Source of the DNA: Psychrobacter raelei
GTDB taxonomy: Bacteria; Pseudomonadota; Gammaproteobacteria; Pseudomonadales; Moraxellaceae
Assembly: GCF_022631235.3 (NCBI RefSeq)
Contig: NZ_CP093310.2
Location: 1,240,001-1,304,000 of the forward strand
Length of the DNA: 64,000 nt
Reading direction: 5' to 3'
How positions within the stretch are numbered: the first letter of the stretch is position 1; each line of letters starts with the position of its first letter. Shown in pieces: positions 11,205 to 17,892 of this stretch. Both the position numbers and the translations under genes were made by a program. The notes beneath the pieces were generated by a model. The model was not told the DNA's origin and searched no databases. It worked only from the letters and a program-made list of their open reading frames with translations.

Positions 11205-11624
11205 GTCTTTAGGCACAATTTGCCAAAAGATTAAGCTTAACAGTACGACGATCAATAAGATAACCAGCAGGCGTTTGGCCCAATAAGGCAACAGCGGCTT
11301 TTTATATCCCAAGTGTTGTAGATGGTTGTCTAATCCTGAGTTTAGCGCTTGCAGCTTAGGATTGTCTTTGATTTTTTGATTGGCAGCAGTATTGAGCTGG
11401 CTGGTGGTTTTTGAGACGGCCATCGGCTGTTTTTTGTTTTGTTTGGCACTAATGGCGGCCACATTTTTGTCTTGTTGCTGCTTGAGCTTTTGTTCATGCT
11501 CATCAATGATAACCTTGGCTTCACCCATGCCAATGCCTTGCTCTTCGGACAGCGTTTTTATGGCCATAACCAAGTTGTTTTTTTCAATCATTTGGGCGAT
11601 GTGTTTGGGAAGTTTGGTAGACAT
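11190..11624 (-). CDS. Tail-anchored protein with an L7/L12-C-terminal-like motif
   Basis: The 144-residue product combines an N-terminal helical stretch with a basic, Gln/Lys-rich linker and a C-terminal membrane helix (about residues 117-139, LLVILLIVVLLSLIFW). The N-terminal stretch, NNLVMAIKTLSEEQGIGMGEAKVIIDEHE, resembles the helix-turn of ribosomal protein L7/L12 C-terminal domain (AIK.LR..TGLGLKEAK). No signal peptide is present, so it should be anchored by its tail with the bulk in the cytosol. The function is unknown; ribosome or translation-factor contact is only a guess from the motif. It is convergent with lifO and upstream of ppa on the same strand, with a terminator between. Confidence 0.7.
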   Translation of the reverse strand: MSTKLPKHIAQMIEKNNLVMAIKTLSEEQGIGMGEAKVIIDEHEQKLKQQQDKNVAAISAKQNKKQPMAVSKTTSQLNTAANQKIKDNPKLQALNSGLDNHLQHLGYKKPLLPYWAKRLLVILLIVVLLSLIFWQIVPKDNTPF

Positions 11625-11671
11625 AGTCAGTTCTCAAGGCATAATAAGGGCTTTTAGCACAGATAGTAACA

Positions 11672-11708
11672 AAAAAAGCACTCTAACTTAAGGTTAAAGT
11701 GCTTTTTT
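11672..11708. terminator. Bidirectional-looking terminator
   Basis: AAAAAAGCACT pairs perfectly with AGTGCTTTTTT around a 15-nt loop. It lies 40 bp beyond the 3' end of ppa's coding strand, so it ends ppa, and it sits upstream of the L7/L12-like gene. Confidence 0.8.
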
Positions 11709-11748
11709 ATATTCTATTTGCCAGTGTTATAACAGGCTTAATAGCAGA

Positions 11749-12279
11749 TTATTTGTCTTTCCAGCGCTGAATGGCTTCTTTGATAACTTCTTTGGCTTCA
11801 GCCACATCGCCCCAAGATTCTACAACGGTAGTGCCTGCTTTTTTCAAATCTTTGTAGTGGCTAAAGTGGAACTCTAACTGCTCAATAAGACGTTTTGGTA
11901 GGTCTTCTAAGCTGTTGTAAGCGTTGCCGTTGTTACGGTCATCGGCAGGCACAACAACGATTTTGTCGTCTACTTCATCGTCATCAACAAACTTCATCAC
12001 ACCGATAACTTTGGCTTTTAAAAAGATACCTGTGGTTAGTGGCTGTTCAGTGATGATTAGTGCATCAAGCTCATCACCGTCTTCATCTAAAGTTTGTGGG
12101 ATAAAACCATAGTTGCATGGCTTAGCAAAAATAGCTGGCTCAACACGGTCAAGCTCGAATACAGCCAATTCACGGTTCCATTCGATTTTGTGGTTGCTAC
12201 CGGTTGGGATTTCAACAACAACGTTAATTTCGCCGCCGTCAACATCGCCTGCATCTAAAATCACGTTAAAATCTGCCAT
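11749..12279 (-). CDS. ppa: Inorganic pyrophosphatase, family I
   Basis: Hydrolyses pyrophosphate to two phosphates, pulling biosynthetic reactions forward. It is a cytosolic, Mg-dependent hexamer. From the ATG at 12279 the product is 176 residues, the same as E. coli. The frame is open to 12312, but this ATG has GGAGAAG ideally placed. Active-site features: EIPTGSNHKIEW, YGFIPQTLDEDGDELDALI with the D-x-D-x-x-D metal-binding motif, DDDEVDDKI, and the C-terminal FHFSHYKDLK. It is monocistronic and followed by a strong terminator. Confidence 0.96.
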   Translation of the reverse strand: MADFNVILDAGDVDGGEINVVVEIPTGSNHKIEWNRELAVFELDRVEPAIFAKPCNYGFIPQTLDEDGDELDALIITEQPLTTGIFLKAKVIGVMKFVDDDEVDDKIVVVPADDRNNGNAYNSLEDLPKRLIEQLEFHFSHYKDLKKAGTTVVESWGDVAEAKEVIKEAIQRWKDK

Positions 12280-12633
12280 GTTCTTCTCCAAGATAGGCTC
12301 TAAAAAGAGCATTGATTTGTCATAGTTTTAAAAGTCATGCTGATTATAACAACTTTTACTTGATTGCCAAGTTATGACAATATTCCAAATAAACATTTGT
12401 CAGCGCAAGGTTTGTTATTTTAACACTTTTTGGTGGGCGAATAGATCAGGTTATGCACTGGTAAAACAGCGTGTGGCTTATAAATAAGACGGTCAGCTAG
12501 ATAGTACAGTAGAATGCAGTGGTCCAAAACAACAAAAGCCCACTAAAAAAGTGAGCTTTTATCGGTTTACCAGTATTTACCAATATATGATATGGATATG
12601 GCAGACCTCAAGACAATACAAAACTAAAAAAGT
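12280..12633. other. Intergenic region ppa / entericidin-like gene
   Basis: This 354-bp gap contains the ppa promoter region and, at 12534-12560, a hairpin suited to end transcription of the upstream small lipoprotein gene. No other gene was seen. Confidence 0.5.
12534..12560 (-). terminator. Probable terminator of the small lipoprotein gene
   Basis: AAAAGC-CAC pairs with GTG-GCTTTT around TAAAAAA, with one mismatch. The minus-strand 3' side ends in a short T-run. It lies 74 bp downstream of the entericidin-like stop codon. Confidence 0.55.
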
Positions 12634-12774
12634 TTAGATTTTATTTTCAACTTTGTCAGCAGTTTTAGTAACGCCTTCACCGGCTTTAGATACGTCTTGG
12701 CCTAGGCCTTTGAAAGTGTTACAACCAGATAGTACAACTAGAGCAGTTAAAGAGGCAAATGCTAACTTTTTCAT
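12634..12774 (-). CDS. Entericidin-type small lipoprotein
   Basis: A 46-residue gene. It has a lysine start and hydrophobic core (MKKLAFASLTALVVLSGC) with the lipobox LSGC, so Cys18 should be lipidated and the mature peptide exported to the envelope. The mature part is NTFKGLGQDVSKAGEGVTKT followed by ADKVENKI, matching the entericidin A/B pattern (CNT..G.G.D....G..I...A). In enterics, entericidin B is a bacteriolytic toxin-like lipoprotein and A its antidote. Here a single copy is present, so a general stress lipoprotein role is as likely. A GGA lies upstream (revcomp AAGGACTTATTATG). Confidence 0.88.
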   Translation of the reverse strand: MKKLAFASLTALVVLSGCNTFKGLGQDVSKAGEGVTKTADKVENKI

Positions 12775-13145
12775 AATAAGTCCTTAAAAGTTGAAAAAAT
12801 AAATAATATAAATTCATCACTGTGTGCTAAGGATAGGTGTCTTCTGGATTAACTAGGTTAACCATCGAGTAGCGCTAACTATAAGTTAACACCAAATACT
12901 ACGATAAAATACCTAACACTAGATGATCAGATAATAAAAACCTAGGTTTTACAGACATTTGTCGACTGAGAAAACGTTAAGTTTTAGAAACACAGCAGTT
13001 ATCCTTAATTACATAATATATCAATTAGTCCAATAGCAACAACAGAGAAATGTGTGAAATTTATCTAAAACTGTCATAGAATTGTAAATTTCGATACACA
13101 GACGGACTATTTGTTTTTACTTCGTCTCATTTAAGGCAACATTTT
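12775..13145. other. Divergent promoter region, entericidin-like / trmL
   Basis: A 371-bp AT-rich gap that must contain both promoters. The perfect palindrome AAAACCTAGGTTTT sits at 12937-12950, roughly midway, and AACTAGGTTAACC lies near 12848; either could bind a regulator. No further coding potential was seen. Confidence 0.5.
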
Positions 13146-13688
13146 ATGACCATTCACATTGTGCTTGTGCACCCAAAAATTCCTAACAATACCGGCAGCG
13201 CCATCCGTTTGTGTGCCAATACCGGAGCTCAGCTGCACTTGGTTGAGCCATTAGGGTTTGATTTAGACGATAAGAAGCTACGCCGTGCAGGGCTTGATTA
13301 TCATGAATACGCAGCCATGCAAGTGCACAAAAACTGGCAAGTGGCGAAAGAGGCGCTACAAGCAGCAGGCTGTCATAAGATGGTGGCATTGACCACTAAG
13401 CTGAGTCATCCGTTTTATGAGTATGATTTTGGCGATAGCAATGCGGCTGAGCATGAGAGTATTGCTTTGGTATTTGGTTCAGAGACGGCAGGCTTAGCTG
13501 ATGACATCCGAGCAGACATTGGGGAGAGCAACTGGCTGCGTTTGCCCATGTTACCAGACTCTCGCAGCCTAAATCTGGCCAATAGTATCAGCATCTGCTT
13601 ATATGAAGTATGGCGTCAAAAAGGCTTTTATGGCGATGAAGGGCGAAGCACCGGATATACCGAGCTGACCCCTTATGATCCTAAATAA
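13146..13688 (+). CDS. trmL: tRNA (cytidine/uridine-34 2'-O)-methyltransferase
   Basis: TrmL is a minimal SPOUT (trefoil-knot) enzyme that 2'-O-methylates position 34 of the tRNA-Leu CAA and UAA isoacceptors using SAM. The 180-residue sequence opens with IHIVLVHPKIPNNTGSAIRLCANTGAQLHLVEPLGF-type motif 1, then LRRAGLDYHEY. The SAM-binding knot motifs are LVFGSETAGL and LRLPMLPDSRSLNLANSISICLYEVWRQ. It is slightly longer than E. coli TrmL (157) through a C-terminal tail. It is convergent with tusE, with only 10 bp between the stops. Confidence 0.95.
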   Translation: MTIHIVLVHPKIPNNTGSAIRLCANTGAQLHLVEPLGFDLDDKKLRRAGLDYHEYAAMQVHKNWQVAKEALQAAGCHKMVALTTKLSHPFYEYDFGDSNAAEHESIALVFGSETAGLADDIRADIGESNWLRLPMLPDSRSLNLANSISICLYEVWRQKGFYGDEGRSTGYTELTPYDPK

Positions 13689-13698
13689 CCGGCAAGCA

Positions 13699-14085
13699 TT
13701 ATAAGCAATTGGGCGGCTTGGGTAGCCCTGCGATGCGATTGACATGGCGGGCAACCAAACCGGTATTAAATAACTGCTGCAGTAATTGATTGCTGATATT
13801 GTGCTCAGGCAAGGTTTTCATCAGATACTTAATTAAGGGGCGGGTGGTCGGCGGGTGGTTAAACTGAGTGTGAAAGTCTCGCACCTGCTGCAAAATCTGA
13901 TAATGCTGCTCGGTCAATTTTACGGATAGCGTATCTGCTAGCTGCTGCGCAATCTGAGGGGTCCACTGGGTATGGTCAAGCAAATGCCCCTCTTCATCAA
14001 GACCCAGATAGGCTAGGTCCTCTGAGGTGACAGCAGCAGTCTGTGAAGCGGGGCTGGTAGAAGATGAATTCATGGCTTGACTCAT
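13699..14085 (-). CDS. tusE: TusE/DsrC-like sulfur carrier
   Basis: TusE accepts persulfide sulfur from the TusBCD complex and delivers it to MnmA for wobble-uridine thiolation. The C-terminus GLPKPPNCL has the conserved penultimate cysteine (Cys127) on the flexible arm. Upstream are the DsrC-fold motifs HTQWTPQIAQQLA and RPLIKYLM. At 128 residues it exceeds the E. coli form (109) by an N-terminal Ser/Thr/Ala-rich extension. It is last in the minus-strand operon tusD-C-B-E. Confidence 0.93.
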   Translation of the reverse strand: MSQAMNSSSTSPASQTAAVTSEDLAYLGLDEEGHLLDHTQWTPQIAQQLADTLSVKLTEQHYQILQQVRDFHTQFNHPPTTRPLIKYLMKTLPEHNISNQLLQQLFNTGLVARHVNRIAGLPKPPNCL

Positions 14086-14180
14086 AATTTAACGGCTTAA
14101 GGGAATACAAATTATGGGATAGATTGTCTTATGAGATAGAATAAATCGTCTTACGGGATAGAATAGATCGTCGCATCCCA

Positions 14181-14528
14181 CTAACTGAGTGAATTTAACG
14201 TTACCACGCGATCTACCTCTTGGGTTAATGCCACCCACTGCGCATCACTAATGACGTGTACTTTACTCACATCCAAATTGACCCGTGCGGTCTCATTAAG
14301 ATGAGCCAAATCATCGGCCAGCACATAGAGCGCATGGATGTTTTCAATACGATATTCAGACTCATCATCACCGTTTAGCTCATTGATATACACTTGCAGC
14401 CAAGGCAGATAACCTGAAGTTTCAGCCAATAATAATAGACTGTCACCGGCGTGCCATAAGGGAGCCAGCTCTTTGACGGTGGCTTTAAGGGTATTCATTG
14501 GGGCCTGTAATTGAAACAAAGTGGACAT
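14181..14528 (-). CDS. tusB: TusB/DsrH-like sulfur relay subunit
   Basis: The 115-residue product fits TusB: start MSTLFQLQAP, then a DSLLLLAETSGY helix and the segment IHALYVLADDLA...V..DVSKVHVISDAQWVALT near the C-terminus, as in DsrH proteins. It is part of the TusBCD heterohexamer that takes sulfur from TusA. Identification rests mostly on position between tusC and tusE, since TusB is the least conserved member. The spacing to its neighbours is about 44 bp upstream and 95 bp downstream, all on one strand. Confidence 0.85.
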   Translation of the reverse strand: MSTLFQLQAPMNTLKATVKELAPLWHAGDSLLLLAETSGYLPWLQVYINELNGDDESEYRIENIHALYVLADDLAHLNETARVNLDVSKVHVISDAQWVALTQEVDRVVTLNSLS

Positions 14529-14572
14529 GGTTTGGCTCTTATAATTTGGGAAAACACTGATGCGGATACAGG

Positions 14573-14896
14573 TTAAAAAGATAGAATCTGCTGAAAATTA
14601 TTGGCGTCAAAATCTTCTGGAATGAAGTCGACTTGCTGCGCAACATCACCAGGCAACATGCCAAAGATCCAACTGCTAAACACATCGTCAGGTAGCCAAG
14701 CGGGCGCAATATCATACAAATCTAGTGATTTAATCATGCCATGTAAGCGGCTCTCAGGCTGCATTAATAAGCCAAACACAGAGCTGCTTAGCATCAATTG
14801 TACGTCTTGTCCGAAGCTTGCTAGAGTTAGGGCTAGGGCGCACCCTTCATAAGTAGCGGTTTCGGTGGCGGTGGTTAAACGAATAAGTAATGACAC
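14573..14896 (-). CDS. tusC: TusC/DsrF-like sulfur relay subunit
   Basis: A 107-residue DsrE/F-fold protein of the TusBCD complex. Typical traits are an opening beta strand, then YEGCALALTLASFGQDVQLML and VFGLLMQPESRLHGMIKSLDLYDI. These match the TusC pattern (a helix-strand pair followed by K.L.LYDI). It lies between tusD (24 bp upstream) and tusB in the minus-strand operon. Confidence 0.88.
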   Translation of the reverse strand: MSLLIRLTTATETATYEGCALALTLASFGQDVQLMLSSSVFGLLMQPESRLHGMIKSLDLYDIAPAWLPDDVFSSWIFGMLPGDVAQQVDFIPEDFDANNFQQILSF

Positions 14897-14920
14897 AGAA
14901 CTTCCTTTTTTAATCTATCT

Positions 14921-15331
14921 TTAAAAACGAATGACCTTGGTGGCTAAGGCCATTTGCTCAGCCAGCTCCCCAAGTCCCACCAGCTCAAACCCAGCTGCTA
15001 AGTTATTGGTCTGTAGTCTGTGACGCGCAGCATTGTCCTCATCGGTTACGCCGCGGGTTAAGGCGGTACTCACACACACGGGTAATCTTTGCTGGTACGC
15101 GGCGCTAAACTGGCTCCAAAGCTGGGTTAAATCGGCTCTATCTGCACTCTGCCAACGTAGCGCATTGGCCGTATTGGCTGCATCTGCATAAAAGAAAATG
15201 GACAACTTAGCAGGCGACACAGTATCCGCTTCTTGAGTATGCTGCATAAAGGCTTTGGCATAACGATAAGCATGCCACGCAAGCGGCTGGCTTGGGTCGG
15301 CGGTAATCAGTAATAACGTCGTTGTCGTCAT
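14921..15331 (-). CDS. tusD: TusD/DsrE-like sulfur relay subunit
   Basis: TusD is the subunit of TusBCD that carries the reactive cysteine. In this 136-residue protein that cysteine is Cys86 in LPVCVSTALTRGV, which aligns with the active Cys of E. coli TusD (NICVAAALRRGV). The rest follows the family closely: FFYADAANTANAL and NLAAGFELVGLGELAEQ. The N-terminus lacks the E. coli MRFAIVV start but keeps an equivalent hydrophobic strand. It is first gene of the tusDCBE operon; the GT4 gene diverges from it. Confidence 0.93.
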   Translation of the reverse strand: MTTTTLLLITADPSQPLAWHAYRYAKAFMQHTQEADTVSPAKLSIFFYADAANTANALRWQSADRADLTQLWSQFSAAYQQRLPVCVSTALTRGVTDEDNAARHRLQTNNLAAGFELVGLGELAEQMALATKVIRF

Positions 15332-15431
15332 AAAAGTATCAGCTTGTACAATAAAAAAGGGCGCATTTGGCGTTAATTATACATGATTTGAGCATGTTAT
15401 AAGGATGCAAAGCCAACAAATAAGCTGCATA

Positions 15432-15454
15432 ACTAGGTTAAGCTAAAACCTAGT
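15432..15454. repeat. Inverted repeat in the tusD / GT4 divergent region
   Basis: ACTAGGTT and AACCTAGT form perfect 8-bp arms around a 7-nt loop, about 100 bp from each flanking gene. There is no T-run, so an operator is more likely than a terminator. Confidence 0.45.
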
Positions 15455-15557
15455 CTGTCATTAAACTGTGATTTTACCGCCATAAAAGTGTCAACTATTT
15501 GTTTTACAGTAAGGCTATAGTCCCAAATTAGCAATCTAGTAGCAATCAGGAGGCCAC

Positions 15558-16898
15558 ATGCTAAATCATAACATGGACACCCGAGCAGCACCCCTTGTCG
15601 CTGACTATGGCTTTGATAGCTTATTGGCCAATTTAGCTTTAACTTTTGATAAGCAATATACTTTGACGGACGTCACTGCTTATTCAAAGCCACTACACAT
15701 CTTACTGGTGACCGAGACTTGGACACCAGATATCAATGGTGTGGCGATGAGTTTGGGACGTTTAATGCAGCAAATCTCTCTACAAGGTCATCAGGTGAGC
15801 CTCATCCGGCCCAAACCCAAATCAAGTTCAGTCGATATGCCCATTCAAGGTCTTACCACCCAAAACCTAGGGGAACAAAGCCGCAGTTTGGTGCTTAGCC
15901 ATGATGTGCAGGTAAAAGGCATGGCGATACCTAAATATACTAATTTACAATTTGGGTTGCCGGTATATTTCACCATAAAAAAACAGCTCAAACGCATTGC
16001 TCCTGATGTGGTACATATTGCCACCGAAGGGCCTCTAGGATGGGCGGCGCTCATGGCTGCAAAGTCGCTTAATATTCCTGTTACCACCGGCTATCATACT
16101 CAGTTTCATGACTTTAGCCGGCACTTTGGACTTGGCCTATTGGCAGGGCCCATCATGGCCTACTTTAAATGGTTTCATAATGCCTCAAAAGCCACTTGTG
16201 TGCCGAGTAAAAAGACGCTGCATGACTTACAAAATCTAGGATTTAAGCGGCTGGTGGAAGTAGGTCGCGGCGTAGATTTAAAGTGGTTTAACCCCAAGCA
16301 TCGCAGTGACGCACTTAGAGCACAGTGGGGGGCGCACACTCATCACACGGTACTGATTATGGTGAGCCGTTTGTCGCCTGAAAAGCAGATAGACTGGGTA
16401 ATAGATGCGTTTAAGGCGCTACAGCAGCAACAGCTACATCGAGCGGTTAAGTTGATAATAGTGGGAGATGGGCCAGATAGAGATCGACTACAGGCAATGG
16501 CGGCCAACAACAAAGAGGATATTATCTTTGCGGGCACGCAAACTGGGCAGGCTTTGGCTGGGCATTATGCCAGCGCCGATGCCTTTGTGTTTGCAAGCCA
16601 AGTTGAAACCTTTGGTAATGTGGTGGTAGAGGCGATGGCCAGTGGCCTGCCGGTGTATGCCTTTAATGATGCAGCCGCTGGTATGCTGGTCACCCCCGAT
16701 AGTGGCCGGCTTGTGACGTTAGGTGATAAAGTAGGGTTTATTACTGCCATCTCGCAGCTGCCAAAAATGCAGTGTTTAAAAGAGCAGGGAAGTCATGCGC
16801 GAAAGAGTGTGGCTCAGTGCTCTTGGCAGCGCCCCACTGAGAAAATGCTGACCATGTTTTATCAAGCCTTGGCACCGAAGGCGACTATAAATAGTTAG
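15558..16898 (+). CDS. GT4-family glycosyltransferase, MgtA-like
   Basis: A GT-B fold glycosyltransferase of 446 residues, probably transferring mannose or glucose from a nucleotide sugar to a lipid or glycan. The acceptor domain has LHILLVTETWTPDINGVAMSLGRL and VTTGYHTQFHDFSRHFG. The donor domain has VGRGVDLKWFNP, MVSRLSPEKQIDWVIDAF and the nucleotide-binding VETFGNVVVEAMASGLP (E-x7-E). This pattern is closest to MgtA-type alpha-mannosyl/glucosyltransferases of glycolipid synthesis. About 45 extra residues precede the first strand, but the start has a perfect AGGAGG and is kept. A PAP2 phosphatase gene follows 175 bp downstream. Confidence 0.85.
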   Translation: MLNHNMDTRAAPLVADYGFDSLLANLALTFDKQYTLTDVTAYSKPLHILLVTETWTPDINGVAMSLGRLMQQISLQGHQVSLIRPKPKSSSVDMPIQGLTTQNLGEQSRSLVLSHDVQVKGMAIPKYTNLQFGLPVYFTIKKQLKRIAPDVVHIATEGPLGWAALMAAKSLNIPVTTGYHTQFHDFSRHFGLGLLAGPIMAYFKWFHNASKATCVPSKKTLHDLQNLGFKRLVEVGRGVDLKWFNPKHRSDALRAQWGAHTHHTVLIMVSRLSPEKQIDWVIDAFKALQQQQLHRAVKLIIVGDGPDRDRLQAMAANNKEDIIFAGTQTGQALAGHYASADAFVFASQVETFGNVVVEAMASGLPVYAFNDAAAGMLVTPDSGRLVTLGDKVGFITAISQLPKMQCLKEQGSHARKSVAQCSWQRPTEKMLTMFYQALAPKATINS

Positions 16899-17073
16899 AT
16901 TAAAACAGTTAGACTAGACTATAGGCGCTTATGGCTGGTAAAACGAGATGTACACACAGAGTGATGAAATAGATGAGTATTTTTTACAAAATAAAGTAAA
17001 CTCAATAACTTAAAATATGATAATTAGTTTTTATACTTTTTTAATGCGCCATAACCTAATAAGGGGATAAGCG

Positions 17074-17724
17074 GTGAAATCTAACCAAGCAAAGCCTTCT
17101 TTGGTGCGCCAACTGCCGCCAAACATTGCGCCGAGTCCTGTGTTCACCTTATGTTCACGCAGTCCAGCACTGGCCGTTTATGTCAATCAGCTTATATCAT
17201 GGGACACCACAGTGTGTATCCATATCAACCGCTATTCTACCAATTATGCTGTGGCCATCGTCTTTAAATCTATTAGCAGATTAGGAGATGGGTGGTTTTG
17301 GTATGCGATGATGCTGGCGGCTTTGGTTGTTTATGGTCAACAGGCTTTTTTGCCGATTATAACCACTTTACTCATTAGCCTGATTGGGCTTGCGGTATAT
17401 AAAGTATTAAAAATAAAAACGGTACGCCCCAGACCCTATCAAGTACATCAGGTGATAGTGCTCGGTGAGCGGCCATTAGATGTGTTTAGCTTTCCCTCAG
17501 GACACACCTTACAAGCGGTGCTGTTTAGCGCAACTTTAGGCAGTTATTTTCCTCAGCTGCTGCCTGTCATGATGCTTTTTGCATTATTGGTGGCCTTATC
17601 GCGTATGGTGCTTGGCCTGCATTATCCTACCGATGTGCTGATTGGCGGTGCCATAGGCTATAGCTTATCTTTATGGGCACCTGATATGCAAAAGATGGTG
17701 GAGCACAGCCTGCTACTGCTGTAA
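17074..17724 (+). CDS. PAP2-family membrane phosphatase
   Basis: Integral-membrane phosphatase of the PAP2 superfamily, which dephosphorylates lipid phosphates such as phosphatidate or undecaprenyl pyrophosphate. All three motifs are present: KIKTVRPRP (KX6RP), FPSGHT (PSGH), and SRMVLGLHYPTDV (SRX5HX3D). At least four hydrophobic segments are visible in the 216 residues, with active-site loops facing the periplasm in the usual topology. The start is GTG at 17074, preceded by AAGGGG. Substrate cannot be told; recycling of the undecaprenyl carrier is one candidate. Confidence 0.88.
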   Translation: MKSNQAKPSLVRQLPPNIAPSPVFTLCSRSPALAVYVNQLISWDTTVCIHINRYSTNYAVAIVFKSISRLGDGWFWYAMMLAALVVYGQQAFLPIITTLLISLIGLAVYKVLKIKTVRPRPYQVHQVIVLGERPLDVFSFPSGHTLQAVLFSATLGSYFPQLLPVMMLFALLVALSRMVLGLHYPTDVLIGGAIGYSLSLWAPDMQKMVEHSLLLL

Positions 17725-17892
17725 GTAACCTTTGCTGTAAGTAACCTTTTATCTTACGCTGAAATGAGGCTATTAGATATGAGAATTTTTGCTATAAGGA
17801 TATAAAAATTTAACACGAACAGTTATCTTCTAACCGCTTTTTATGTGGTAGGCTAATAGCACACTAGCACTTTTAAGGAGCCGTGCCCTATC

